Assembly: GCF_020447315.1 (NCBI RefSeq) | Contig: NZ_JAJADQ010000001.1 | Span: 620,001 to 684,000 of the forward strand | Direction: 5' to 3' | Length of the DNA: 64,000 nt | Source: Hymenobacter nitidus | Lineage (GTDB): Bacteria; Bacteroidota; Bacteroidia; Cytophagales; Hymenobacteraceae | Part shown: positions 1 to 8,246 of the stretch, in pieces | How positions within the stretch are numbered: the first letter of the stretch is position 1 | Layout: every line of letters starts with the position of its first letter | Notes under the pieces: generated by a model | Seen by the model: only the letters and a program-made list of their open reading frames with translations | What the model was told of the DNA's origin: nothing | Databases searched by the model: none | Made by a program: the position numbers and the translations under genes

Positions 1-69
1 ATTCATTGTTATTCTAACACGGCCAACCGTCGTTTCTGTACTTACCGGTGGCCTAACGCTTTCCTGCTC

Positions 70-279
70 ATGTCAACCCTAAAATTCAAAACCAGCATCA
101 ACTGCGCCAACTGCCTACGGGCCGTCACGCCTTTTCTCGACGCGGAAGCCAGCGTGGAGAAGTGGAGCGTCGACACCAGCAACCCGGATAAAATCCTCAC
201 GGTGGAAGGCGAAAACCCCATTCCCGAGCTGATTATGAAATCCGTCTCCCAGGCCGGCTTCGATATCGAGCCCGCCTAA
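70..279 (+). CDS. HMA-like small metal-binding protein
   Basis: A 69-residue protein with the length and beta-alpha-beta pattern of a free-standing heavy-metal-associated (HMA) domain. A CANC motif at residues 12-15 matches the CxxC metal-binding loop of copper chaperones and of P-type ATPase N-terminal domains. The usual Gly-Met before the first Cys is replaced by Ile-Asn. It would be a cytosolic protein that binds or hands over Cu(I) or a similar thiophilic metal. No transporter or regulator partner lies in the window, so its client is unknown. The gene stands alone on the plus strand and is followed by a strong terminator at 382-427. The family is fairly sure; metal and function are inference. 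Confidence 0.7.
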   Translation: MSTLKFKTSINCANCLRAVTPFLDAEASVEKWSVDTSNPDKILTVEGENPIPELIMKSVSQAGFDIEPA

Positions 280-280
280 T

Positions 281-317
281 AATGTGCGAATGTGGAGGAA
301 TGTGCTGATGTGCTAAC
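281..317. repeat. AATGTG-rich imperfect repeat, copy A
   Basis: AATGTGCGAATGTGG followed by AATGTGCTGATGTGCTAA, beginning 2 bp after the HMA-like gene stop. It resembles copy B at 44671-44707. Confidence 0.5.
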
Positions 318-331
318 CTCGTGTCATTGTG

Positions 332-470
332 AGCAGCGCGAAGCAATCCGTCCTCTGCACAGTACGAAATGTCCTTTTGCCAGAAAGCCCTTTCCCGTTA
401 ACAACGAGAAAGGGCTTTCTATTTTTTGAACACTCAGCACATTTCAGAGGCCGGATTGCTTCGCGCTGCT
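332..470. repeat. REP-like inverted repeat pair around a terminator
   Basis: Arms at 332-356 and 446-470 are inverted copies matching at 24 of 25 positions. The core is AGCAGCGCGAAGCAATCCG. The left arm is preceded by GTCATTGTG, giving the general look of bacterial REP elements of the type GTCATTGCGAG..GAAGCAATCC. The arms bracket the terminator hairpin at 382-427. Confidence 0.6.
382..427. terminator. Rho-independent terminator, likely bidirectional
   Basis: A 13-bp perfect stem (382-394 with 408-420, core GAAAGCCCTTTC) is followed on the plus strand by ATTTTTT. It lies between the HMA-like gene (plus) and the 3' end of purM (minus), so it can serve both convergent transcripts. Confidence 0.8.
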
Positions 471-494
471 TGCAAGGACAGGGCACGCCAGCCG

Positions 495-1610
495 CTACTC
501 GTAGCTAAGCTCGCCGGCACCTACTGCCAGCCGCACGCCGGGCTCGGCCGTGATGCGGCCGGCCACCTGGGCCTGGTAGCCGTGGCCACGCAGATTGTCG
601 GCTACGGCTTCGGCCTGGGCTTCGTCGGTTACGAGCAGCATACCGTTGCCCATGTTCCAGTACAGATAAGCCTCCGTGGGCGTGATGCCGGCCAATTCGG
701 CAAGCTGCTGCATAGCGGGCAGGGGCTCAAACAGGTTGGTCAGCTCAGCGCCCACGCCGTTTTTGAGCACCCGTTTGAAGTTGTCGGCAATACCGCCGCC
801 GGTGATGTGGGCGGCGGCGTGCACGGGGAGGCCCGCATCCAGCACCGCCCCCACGCCGGGTGCGAAAATAAGCGAAGGAGCCAGCATTACTTCGCCCCAG
901 GTCTGGCCCATTTCGGCGGCATCGGGGCCGGAGTAGGGCGCCGTGTGCCAGGCTTCACCGAAGGCTTTGGTAAGGGCGCGGCGGGCCAGGGAGTAGCCAT
1001 TGGAGCGGAACGAAGGCGAGCGAAGCGCCACCACGGCCTGCCCGGCCCGCACGTTGGCCCCGCTCAGGGGGCGCTCCAGGCTGGGGTGCAGCACGCCTAC
1101 CGCCGTCGAGCACCAGTTGAAGTTCATCCGGGCGCCGGGGTAGCCGCCGATGCGGTTGCCGAGCTCAGCAATTTCCCCGCCCGTCACGGCAATCTGGCTG
1201 AACTGGGCCGCGTCGTGCAGGCCGCGCATGAGCTCATCCACCACCTCGTAGTTGAGCGTGTTCACGTCGATGATGTTCGACAGATTGGTGGGGATAAAAC
1301 CGGCTACGATTAGGTCGTCGGCTACCATGGCAATCAGGTCGTAGCCCAGCGTGTCGTAACGGTCGGTGCGCTCGGCCACTTCAATCTTGGTCCCGATGCC
1401 GTCGGAGCCGATGCCCAGCCGCTCGGCTCCAAAGCGGATTTCGTTGGAAAAGCCGCCTGCCAGATCCTGGGCCGGCTCGCCGGGCTTGCCCGCGCGGGTC
1501 GAGAAGGTTTTCTGGGCCCAATGGTACGCATTTTTGGAGGCGGCATTGCCTTCCTCGATGGAATAGCCGGCAGTGGCTTTGATGGTGGTATCGGCGGAGG
1601 TCTGACTCAT
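495..1610 (-). CDS. purM: Phosphoribosylformylglycinamidine cyclo-ligase (AIR synthetase)
   Basis: Catalyses ATP-dependent closure of FGAM to aminoimidazole ribotide, step 5 of de novo purine synthesis, in the cytosol. The start used here gives 371 residues. An in-frame ATG at 1643 would add eleven and cannot be excluded. PurM-type motifs are visible: a glycine-rich SDGIGTK segment near residue 70, a DDL motif near 100, and TGGGIADN near 270 in the C-terminal half. The protein is longer than the roughly 345-residue enterobacterial enzyme, with extra residues near the N-terminus between GNAASKNA and the FGAERLG segment. It is the last gene of the minus-strand purine block, about 70 bp after purF, with the terminator at 382-427 downstream. 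Confidence 0.9.
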   Translation of the reverse strand: MSQTSADTTIKATAGYSIEEGNAASKNAYHWAQKTFSTRAGKPGEPAQDLAGGFSNEIRFGAERLGIGSDGIGTKIEVAERTDRYDTLGYDLIAMVADDLIVAGFIPTNLSNIIDVNTLNYEVVDELMRGLHDAAQFSQIAVTGGEIAELGNRIGGYPGARMNFNWCSTAVGVLHPSLERPLSGANVRAGQAVVALRSPSFRSNGYSLARRALTKAFGEAWHTAPYSGPDAAEMGQTWGEVMLAPSLIFAPGVGAVLDAGLPVHAAAHITGGGIADNFKRVLKNGVGAELTNLFEPLPAMQQLAELAGITPTEAYLYWNMGNGMLLVTDEAQAEAVADNLRGHGYQAQVAGRITAEPGVRLAVGAGELSYE

Positions 1611-1677
1611 GGCAGCAGGAAGGTCGTAGTAAGCAATTGTCATCCTTGGCGAGCGTACGATGACATCTGATGGTGAA

Positions 1678-3186
1678 TTAATGCTCGGTGGGCTCGGGAG
1701 CCTTGGCGCTGACGGAGGGCACCGTGCCGCCGCTGTTTTTTTTGTCGCCGCGGTGGCTCTGGCGCTCTTCCTGGATGTGGCGCAGGTATTTGGTCACGTC
1801 GCCGGTGGGGTACTCGCCGGTGAAGCAGGCAAAGCAGCTGCCGCCGTGGCCCTTATCTTCCGCGAAAAGCTCCTTCAGGTCGTCTATCGACTGGTAGATA
1901 ACCTTGTCGGCCTCGATGTAGCGGCAGATTTCCTCCTCCGTGTAGTTGGCCGCAATCAGCTCGGTGCTCATCGCCATATCGATGCCGTAGATGCAGGGGG
2001 CAATGATGGGCGGGGCCGAGCTGATGAAGTACACCTCCTTGGCCCCGGCCTCGCGCAGAATCCGCACGATGCGCCGCGAGGTAGTACCCCGCACGATGCT
2101 GTCGTCGACCACGGCAATCTTCTTGCCCTCCACAAACTCCCGAATCGGGTTGAGCTTCTTCTTGACGATATCCTCGCGGCCGGCCTGGCTGCTCACGATG
2201 AAGGAGCGGCCCATGTGGTTGTTCTTGACCAGGGCCCGGCGGTAGGGCACGCCAATGGCCTCGGCCAGCCCGGAGGCCGCAAAGTAACCCGACGACGGCA
2301 CGTCAATCACCATATCGGGCTGAATACCCGACTCGATAACCTTGCGGGCCAGCAGCTTGCCCAGGCGCACCCGCTCCCGGGCCACCAGTCGGCCGTGGAT
2401 GGCCGAATCTTCGCGGGCGAAGTAAATGTGCTCGAACACGCAAAAGGCCTTGGGCAGGCTGTACGGATTCTTGTAATGCACCTTGAAGTCCTTATCGATG
2501 AACACCGCCTGGCCCGGGCCCACGTTCTTGATGAACTCGAAGCCCAGGTAGTCGAAGCAGGTGCTTTCGGAGGCAAAGGCGTAGATGGGGCCCCGCTCGG
2601 TGTCGCGGCGGCCCAGCACCAGCGGCCGGATGCCCAGCGGGTCGTTGAAGGCCAGCAGGCCGTGGCCGGCAATGACGGTGATGGTAGCATACGCGCCCTT
2701 TACCAGCTCCTGGGTGGTTTCCACGGCGTCGAAAATGTCGATAACCGACAGCGCATCCAGGTTTTTCAGGCGCAGCTCCGAGGCGAAGGTGTACATGATC
2801 AGCTCCAGGTCGTTGCTGGTCTTGGGCAGCACGTGGTACTTCTCGTGCAGGCGCTTGGCGGCCGAGCGGAAGTTGATAACGTTGCCGTTGTGCACCATCG
2901 ACAGCCCAAACGGGTAGCTCGTGGTGAAGGGTTGGGCCAGCTCGGCGTCGCCGGAGCCCTGGGTGGTGTAGCGGGCATGGCCGATACCGATGTTGCCCTT
3001 GAGCTTCTTGAGCTGCTTGGGCTTGAACACGTCCGAAATCAGGCCGTTGCCCTTGCAGAGGTGAAAGTTGTCGTCGAAGGTGGCTATGCCGGCCGCGTCC
3101 TGGCCGCGGTGCTGAAGCGCCGTCAAGCCAAATACGATGTCGTGGGCGACGTCATCGGGGCCGTAAAAACCTACTATTCCGCACAT
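1678..3186 (-). CDS. purF: Amidophosphoribosyltransferase (glutamine PRPP amidotransferase)
   Basis: Commits PRPP to purine synthesis by transferring the glutamine amide nitrogen to give phosphoribosylamine. The protein has 502 residues and starts MCGIVGFYG. Cys2 becomes the N-terminal nucleophile of the class II glutaminase domain, with no propeptide to remove. HARYTTQG (70-77) and NGNV (100-103) belong to the glutaminase pocket. The PRPP-binding loop VVDDSIVRGTTS is at 359-370 in the phosphoribosyltransferase domain. Cys44, Cys397, Cys451 and Cys454 are present. Whether they hold an Fe-S cluster as in the Bacillus enzyme cannot be judged here. The gene sits between purM and purN on the same strand. 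Confidence 0.96.
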   Translation of the reverse strand: MCGIVGFYGPDDVAHDIVFGLTALQHRGQDAAGIATFDDNFHLCKGNGLISDVFKPKQLKKLKGNIGIGHARYTTQGSGDAELAQPFTTSYPFGLSMVHNGNVINFRSAAKRLHEKYHVLPKTSNDLELIMYTFASELRLKNLDALSVIDIFDAVETTQELVKGAYATITVIAGHGLLAFNDPLGIRPLVLGRRDTERGPIYAFASESTCFDYLGFEFIKNVGPGQAVFIDKDFKVHYKNPYSLPKAFCVFEHIYFAREDSAIHGRLVARERVRLGKLLARKVIESGIQPDMVIDVPSSGYFAASGLAEAIGVPYRRALVKNNHMGRSFIVSSQAGREDIVKKKLNPIREFVEGKKIAVVDDSIVRGTTSRRIVRILREAGAKEVYFISSAPPIIAPCIYGIDMAMSTELIAANYTEEEICRYIEADKVIYQSIDDLKELFAEDKGHGGSCFACFTGEYPTGDVTKYLRHIQEERQSHRGDKKNSGGTVPSVSAKAPEPTEH

Positions 3187-3251
3187 GGCAGTTTCAAAAA
3201 GTCAGCAGCCAGTTTTTCAGGCTGGAAGCTGGGGTGGTGGGTGGTAATGCT

Positions 3252-4019
3252 CTATCGACTAGCCTCCCCTCCTGCTCCCGCTTCCGAAGGGGAAGCGGAA
3301 CCAGACGATAAAGGCACCAGGGGTTCGGGGGTGGTTTCAGCGGCGGTGGCCGTTTCGGGGGTCAGGTTGGGTAGCTCGCCCCGGATAAGGCGGGCCAGGG
3401 TGTCGGCGTAGAGAGAGTGCTCCACGGCCAGGCCGCGGCGTTCTACCTCGGCCAGGCTGTCAGCACCTTGCAGGTCAACCGGATGCTGAGCCAGCACGGG
3501 CCCGGTGTCCAGGCCCTCATCAACCAAATGCACCGTGATTTTGGTTTCCGGCAGCTGATTTTCGAAGGCCCACTCGTAGGCGTGCAGGCCCTGGTGCTGG
3601 TGGGTGTCGGCGGGGTGAATGTTGAGGATGCGCCCGGCAAAGGCCCGAATGAAAGTGGGCGACAGAATGCGCATATACCCAGCCAGCACGATGTAGTCGG
3701 GCCGGTACTGGTTGAGCACTTCCACCACCTCGGCGTCAAACTCGGCCCGCTTACGGCCCTGGCTGCTGAGGCTGGCGGTAGCACAGCCCAGGGCGGCAGC
3801 CGTTTCCAGGCCGGGCGCGTCGGGCTTGTTGCTGAAGACCACGGCTACTTCGGCCAGGTTCTGTAGCACGCCACTGTGCACGGCCTTTACCAGGGCTACC
3901 ATGTTGGAGCCCCGGCCCGACAGCAGAATGGCCAGGCGCGCTTTGCGGACGCTATGATTACCAGTTGCTTGCAAGAGTAGGTTCCGGCCGCTGGCCGATA
4001 TCGGTACGGATGTAGACAT
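3252..4019 (-). CDS. purN: Phosphoribosylglycinamide formyltransferase (folate-dependent)
   Basis: Transfers the formyl group of 10-formyl-THF to GAR, purine step 3. AILLSGRGSNM (about residues 31-41) is the phosphate-binding N-terminus. NIHP carries the catalytic Asn and His, and VDEGLDTGP holds the catalytic Asp. The stretch after NIHP (ADTHQHQGLHA) departs from the usual SLLPxxxGLH. The ATG at 4019 lies inside the end of purD and makes a 62-nt overlap; a non-ATG start nearer the conserved SVRKARLAIL is possible. The C-terminal 30 residues are rich in Thr, Pro, Ser and Gly and look dispensable. Translational coupling to purD is likely. Confidence 0.92.
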   Translation of the reverse strand: MSTSVPISASGRNLLLQATGNHSVRKARLAILLSGRGSNMVALVKAVHSGVLQNLAEVAVVFSNKPDAPGLETAAALGCATASLSSQGRKRAEFDAEVVEVLNQYRPDYIVLAGYMRILSPTFIRAFAGRILNIHPADTHQHQGLHAYEWAFENQLPETKITVHLVDEGLDTGPVLAQHPVDLQGADSLAEVERRGLAVEHSLYADTLARLIRGELPNLTPETATAAETTPEPLVPLSSGSASPSEAGAGGEASR

Positions 4020-5244
4020 CCTGAAATGAAATTCGCTGAGCCTCCCGATACACGTGGTGCACCGCCTCTTCCAGCTCTTCGCCGTGCCCCACCACGACCA
4101 TCACCCGGCCGCCAGTAGTTACCAGCGCCTCGCCCTGGCGCCGCGTGGCACCGTGAAAAGCCAGCACGCTCGGGTGCAGCTGGTCGAGGCCGGAGATGGG
4201 GAAGCCGGTGGGAAAGTCGGCGGCGGGATAGCCGCCCGAGGCCAGCACTACGCCCACGTAGTAGCCGCGCCGCTGCCGCACCACGGTCTGCTGCAGCTTG
4301 CCGTCGAGGGTGGCTTCAATCAGCTCCAGCAGGCTGCTTTCGAGGGCGGGCAAGAGCACTTCGGCTTCCGGGTCGCCGAGGCGCACGTTGTATTCGAGCA
4401 GCTTGGGGCCCTGGGCCGTGAGCATGATGCCAAAGTACAGGAAGCCCTTGAAGTTGAACTGCTCGTTCTGCAGGCCGCGCAAGGTGGGGTCCACGATGCT
4501 GGTGCGGATGGCGGCCAGCACGTTGTCGTCGCAGAACGGGACGGGGCAGTAGGCGCCCATGCCGCCAGTGTTGGGGCCCTGGTCGCCGGCCAGCAGCTGC
4601 TTGTGGTCCTGCGACGGAGCCAGCAGCCGCACCCGGTTGCCATCCGTGACGCCGATAATACTGATTTCGGGACCGATAAGCTTTTCCTCCAGCAAAAAGC
4701 TGAACCAGCCGGTGTGCTGCTGCTGCAAATCATCCAGGGCGGCCTGGGCTTCTTCAATCGACGAGCAGACGTACACACCCTTGCCGGCCGCCAGCCCGTC
4801 GTATTTTACTACCACCTGCCCGTTCAGCTCGGTAGCCTTGGCGCGGGCGTCGGCCAGCTTATCGCTGCGGTACTGCCACGACAGGGCCGTAGCCACGCCG
4901 TGCCGCCGCATAAAGTCCTTGCTCCACACCTTGGAGCTTTCCAGCACCGCCCCAGCCCGGGAGGGGCCAAATACGCGGATGTCGGAACCGGCAAAGTAAT
5001 CGACCGCGCCAGCGGCCAGCGGCGCCTCGGGCCCCACCACGATGAGCTTCACGCCGTGCGTTTCGCAGAACTGCTGAATGGCCGGAAAGTCGGTGGCGCT
5101 GATGTCGGGGTGGCTGTTGGGAATGCCGCCGTTGCCGGGCAGCACGTGCACCGTGGCCCCGTCGCGGGTCAGCTTCCACGCCATGGCGTGCTCACGGGCC
5201 CCGCCGCCGAGAAGAACAATAGGTTTGGGAGAAGAACTAGTCAT
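3958..5244 (-). CDS. purD: Phosphoribosylamine-glycine ligase (GAR synthetase)
   Basis: ATP-grasp ligase joining phosphoribosylamine and glycine, purine step 2. The chosen ATG (5242-5244) begins MTSSSPKPIVLLGGGAREH, placing the conserved GGGAREHA dinucleotide-like loop near residue 13, and gives 428 residues, normal for the family. The frame stays open upstream to 5325, but that extension is the other frame of the GNAT gene. Typical segments are KYDGLAAGKGVYV (ATP-grasp), GPNTGGMGAYCPVPF, and LEYNVRLGDPEAE (metal and ATP site). Its first codons overlap the end of the GNAT gene by 8 nt and its end overlaps purN, so the three are probably co-translated. Confidence 0.95.
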   Translation of the reverse strand: MTSSSPKPIVLLGGGAREHAMAWKLTRDGATVHVLPGNGGIPNSHPDISATDFPAIQQFCETHGVKLIVVGPEAPLAAGAVDYFAGSDIRVFGPSRAGAVLESSKVWSKDFMRRHGVATALSWQYRSDKLADARAKATELNGQVVVKYDGLAAGKGVYVCSSIEEAQAALDDLQQQHTGWFSFLLEEKLIGPEISIIGVTDGNRVRLLAPSQDHKQLLAGDQGPNTGGMGAYCPVPFCDDNVLAAIRTSIVDPTLRGLQNEQFNFKGFLYFGIMLTAQGPKLLEYNVRLGDPEAEVLLPALESSLLELIEATLDGKLQQTVVRQRRGYYVGVVLASGGYPAADFPTGFPISGLDQLHPSVLAFHGATRRQGEALVTTGGRVMVVVGHGEELEEAVHHVYREAQRISFQDVYIRTDIGQRPEPTLASNW

Positions 5245-5734
5245 GAGAAGGTGATTCGGCTGCGTCAGAAAGGAGGAGATGCTTGCCGAAGCAGGCGGAA
5301 TTGTCGCGGCCAACATAGCGCCCATAACTAGGGCGGCGCTGGTAGCCGTTTTTGAGGTAAAAGCGGCAGGCTTCGGTATTGGCCACCCGGGTTTCGAGCC
5401 ACAGCTCAGCGTAGCCAGCCTGTTGGGCTTTGGCTTCGAGCTGCTGCAACACGGCCTCGCCGATGCCCTGGCGGGAATATTTGGCGAACATGCGCTTTAC
5501 TTCGCCTATGCCCGCAGCCAACGGCCGCACCGCCCCGCAGCCGACTGCTTCGCCCTCCATCCGGGCCAGCAGGAAAATATAGCGCGGGTCATTGGCCTGC
5601 CACTCCGTAAACGAGGCCCGCCCGTCGCTGCCGAAGCGCGCGCCCAGCTGCTCCGACAGGGCGTCGAGCAAAGGCTGCGCTTCCGCCGCCTGGGGCGAGG
5701 AAACTTCGAGCTGGATGGCGGTGGCGGTGGACAT
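5237..5734 (-). CDS. GNAT-family N-acetyltransferase
   Basis: A 165-residue single-domain GNAT. Residues about 55-75 (YIFLLARMEGEAVGCGAVRPL) form the central beta strands. RQGIGEAVLQQLEAKAQQAG is the acetyl-CoA pyrophosphate loop (R/Q-x-x-G-x-G/A type) with its helix. LWLETRVANTEACRFYLKNGYQRR is the family's C-terminal strand-helix unit. The substrate is unknown. The stop codon overlaps the purD start (ATGACTAG arrangement, 8 nt), so it is translated with purine genes although no purine step needs it. It may be a hitchhiker or may modify a small molecule or protein linked to the pathway. Confidence 0.85.
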   Translation of the reverse strand: MSTATAIQLEVSSPQAAEAQPLLDALSEQLGARFGSDGRASFTEWQANDPRYIFLLARMEGEAVGCGAVRPLAAGIGEVKRMFAKYSRQGIGEAVLQQLEAKAQQAGYAELWLETRVANTEACRFYLKNGYQRRPSYGRYVGRDNSACFGKHLLLSDAAESPSHD

Positions 5735-5751
5735 TGGGAGGCAGCGCAGGC

Positions 5752-6135
5752 TTAGCTAATATCGGTGATGGAAATTATTTGCCCGTCGGCAAACTCGAAA
5801 ACTGATTTGCCCTGCAGTTGCAGCAGGTCGCCAGCCTTCAGGCCGTTGGGAAAGTCCAGGGCGGCCACGGCCGAGTAGTCGAGCCGCACTTCCACGCGGT
5901 TGTCGGCTATTTGCCAATCCGTAACGCGCTGTTCCCGCTGGGAGAAGTACTGCAGCGCCTGCTCGGCCTGCTGGCGGAAGCTCTCCTTGCCGGTTAGGGT
6001 CAGGTCCACTTCCCCGTTGGTCATGTTGCGGAACACCACGTCCTCGTGCAAATGACGAATCATGCCGGCTACATCAAAGCGGTTGTAGGCTTCGATGTAG
6101 CTTTCCACGAGTTGCTTCTGTTGGGCAGCGTCCAT
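5752..6135 (-). CDS. SnoaL/NTF2-like protein
   Basis: A 127-residue protein with the NTF2-like cone fold signature: an N-terminal helix with a YIEAYNRFDVAGM segment, a 'LHEDVVFRN' turn, and a final run of beta strands ending in FADGQIISITDI. Family members are SnoaL-like cyclases, ketosteroid isomerase relatives or simple ligand-binding domains. No clear catalytic Asp/His pair identifies a reaction. It lies 17 bp upstream of the GNAT gene in the purine block and is probably co-transcribed with it. Function unknown; fold assignment moderately sure. Confidence 0.7.
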   Translation of the reverse strand: MDAAQQKQLVESYIEAYNRFDVAGMIRHLHEDVVFRNMTNGEVDLTLTGKESFRQQAEQALQYFSQREQRVTDWQIADNRVEVRLDYSAVAALDFPNGLKAGDLLQLQGKSVFEFADGQIISITDIS

Positions 6136-6227
6136 TGGCTTAGTTGATTACAGCATCCGTCGTTCCGCTTCGGCGGCGCGCATTACCGTGGGGCTAGCGG
6201 TAGCGGAGGGTATGATTACTGACGAGT

Positions 6228-7160
6228 TCAGGCATCTTTCATGATGCCGGCGCGCACGAGGTTATCCACGAGGCGGGCTTGCACGTCGCCGCCGGCAGTG
6301 GTTTCGTCGCCGGTGGGCAGCGGGGCACCCGTGATACGCTCGTAGATATCGAGGTAGCGGCGGGTGGCTTCAGCGGAAACTTCGGGCGTGAGGGCGCGGG
6401 GGTACTGGCCGTCCTGCTTGTTGGCAATCAGCCACTGGCGCACGTACTCCTTGTCCATCTGCTCGGCTGTCTCCGGGTTCTTGGCGTAGTCCGCGGCGCT
6501 CCAGAACCGCGACGAGTCGGGCGTGTGGATTTCGTCAATCAGAATCAGCTCCCCATTTAGCAACCCGAACTCGTACTTGGTGTCCACGAGGATGATGCCG
6601 CGCTCGGCCATCCACTGCGAAGCGAAATTGAACAGCTCCAGCGACTTCACCCGCATCTGCTCGTAGAGCTCGGCCGACACCCAGCCTTCTGCCACTAGGT
6701 TTGCGGGCGTAATCTCGCGGTCCGACTCCTCCTTGGTTGTCGGCGTCACGATGGGCTCGGGGAATTGCTGGTGCTTGGTCAGGCCGTCGGGCACGGTTAC
6801 ACCCGAGAAGGTGCGCTGGCCTTGCTGGTAGCCGCGCAGCATCGAGCCGGTGAGGTAGTTGCGCACCACCATTTCCACCCGAATCGGCTCGGCTTCCTTG
6901 GCCAAGGTCACGTTGGGGTCGAGCAGGCTGATAACGTGGTTGGGAATGATGTGCTGCGTCTTTTCGAACCAGAAAGCAGCCAGCCCGTTCAGCACCGCGC
7001 CTTTGTGGGCCACGGGCGTTTCCAGCACCGAGTCGAAGGCCGACAAACGGTCGGTTACCACGATGAGCCGCTCACCGGAAGGGGCACGGTACGAGTCACG
7101 AACTTTGCCGCGGTGCAGCAGTTCGAGCTGGGGAGTATCGAAGTGGTTAAGGGTGTTCAT
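6228..7160 (-). CDS. purC: Phosphoribosylaminoimidazole-succinocarboxamide synthase (SAICAR synthetase)
   Basis: Joins CAIR and aspartate with ATP hydrolysis, purine step 7. The 310-residue length matches the longer PurC subfamily seen in many bacteria and yeast. LLHRGKVRDSYR near residue 14 is the PurC glycine-rich loop. DRLSAFD (about 37-43) and the VVRNYLTGSM and LVDTKYEFG segments are the conserved catalytic core; IDEIHTPDSSRFW is the usual C-terminal signature. The gene begins 46 bp after the end of purQ and lies upstream of the NTF2-like gene, with 92 bp between them. Confidence 0.95.
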   Translation of the reverse strand: MNTLNHFDTPQLELLHRGKVRDSYRAPSGERLIVVTDRLSAFDSVLETPVAHKGAVLNGLAAFWFEKTQHIIPNHVISLLDPNVTLAKEAEPIRVEMVVRNYLTGSMLRGYQQGQRTFSGVTVPDGLTKHQQFPEPIVTPTTKEESDREITPANLVAEGWVSAELYEQMRVKSLELFNFASQWMAERGIILVDTKYEFGLLNGELILIDEIHTPDSSRFWSAADYAKNPETAEQMDKEYVRQWLIANKQDGQYPRALTPEVSAEATRRYLDIYERITGAPLPTGDETTAGGDVQARLVDNLVRAGIMKDA

Positions 7161-7206
7161 ACGACGAGTTAGCAGCCGGCACTAGGTCAGCGGAATGCGG
7201 AGGTGT

Positions 7207-8244
7207 CTAGGAGGAAAACTGGTGGGCTTCCTGGGGTGTGGCAGCGGCCGGGCGCTGGCTTTGCACGTGCGCCACGATGTTGCGGAACAGCTTGAGCCCG
7301 TCGCCTTCCTCACTCAGATTTGGGTTTTGGCGCTTGCGCCGGCCCCAGTCGGGGTGGTTGTAGAGCGACAAAAAGGCCTCGGGGTGGGGCATCAGCCCGA
7401 ATACCTGCCCGGTGGTGTCGGTCAGGCCGGCGCAGTTCAGGTCGGCGCCGTTAGGGTTGTGCGGGTACACGTCGGTGGGCGAGCCGTCGAAATCGGTGTA
7501 GGCCAGGCAGTTCAGCGCCCGGGCTTCGATTTCGGCCAGCGTTTCTTCGCCCTTGATAATGAGGCGACCTTCGCCGTGGCGCACCGGCACTTCCAGCGTG
7601 TCAATGCCCTTGAGGAAGGGCGAGTTGGATTCGGGGTTGACCTTCAGCCGCACCCAGCGGTCCTCGTAGCGGCCCGAGGCGTTGTGGGTCAGGGTTACTT
7701 CCGGCGTCACGTTACCGCTCAGGTTGGGCAGCAGGCCCAGCTTTACCAGCACCTGAAAGCCGTTGCAGATGCCCATCACGAACTTGCCGTTGGCCACGAA
7801 CTGCTTGATATCGTCGAGCAGGGTGCGGCCCTCGGCGTTTTTGCGGTAGCGCAGCTTGTTGGCCAGCACCACGCCCGAGCCCAGGTCGTCGCCGAAGCTG
7901 AAGCCGCCGGGGAAGTTCAGGATGTCGTAGTCGTGGATGCTGACGTGGCCGTGCATCACCTCGTTGAGGTGGACGATGGTAGCCTCGGCACCGGCCAAAC
8001 GGTAGGCGGCGGCAAATTCATCCTCGCAGTTGATACCAAAACCAGTCAGAATCAGGGCCTGCACCGGTTTCGTCGGCTCACTTGTGCTGCTGTGCAATGG
8101 CTCGGTGCTTTCGTGGCCGCCGTCGATGCTCTTGTAGCCGAGCACGGTCACCGTGCCGTCGGCATTGGTATGCGCGGGGCCGGTTTCGTCGCGCTGCGGC
8201 TGGGGCGGCACGTTCAAATCAGGAAACAGGGGTTTCTCGTTCAT
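7207..8244 (-). CDS. purQ: FGAM synthase glutaminase subunit (PurQ-like)
   Basis: Class I glutamine amidotransferase that supplies ammonia to the FGAM synthetase encoded just upstream. The Cys nucleophile is in GICNGFQ; the C-terminal PHPEA motif carries the catalytic His and Glu. The ATG at 8242-8244 starts MNEKPLFPDL only 2 nt after the purL stop, so the pair is surely co-translated. At 345 residues it is well above the roughly 225 of Bacillus-type PurQ. The first 55-60 residues are a poorly conserved linker-like stretch. The core and the C-terminal NHPDWGRRKRQNP tail recall the glutaminase end of long fused PurL. This looks like a domain detached from a fused ancestor (inference). Confidence 0.9.
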   Translation of the reverse strand: MNEKPLFPDLNVPPQPQRDETGPAHTNADGTVTVLGYKSIDGGHESTEPLHSSTSEPTKPVQALILTGFGINCEDEFAAAYRLAGAEATIVHLNEVMHGHVSIHDYDILNFPGGFSFGDDLGSGVVLANKLRYRKNAEGRTLLDDIKQFVANGKFVMGICNGFQVLVKLGLLPNLSGNVTPEVTLTHNASGRYEDRWVRLKVNPESNSPFLKGIDTLEVPVRHGEGRLIIKGEETLAEIEARALNCLAYTDFDGSPTDVYPHNPNGADLNCAGLTDTTGQVFGLMPHPEAFLSLYNHPDWGRRKRQNPNLSEEGDGLKLFRNIVAHVQSQRPAAATPQEAHQFSS

Positions 8245-8246
8245 TT

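Noticed and set aside
426..1313. Long plus-strand open frame of 295 codons
   Set aside because: Lies opposite purM, whose conserved motifs are clear; typical GC-rich antisense frame.
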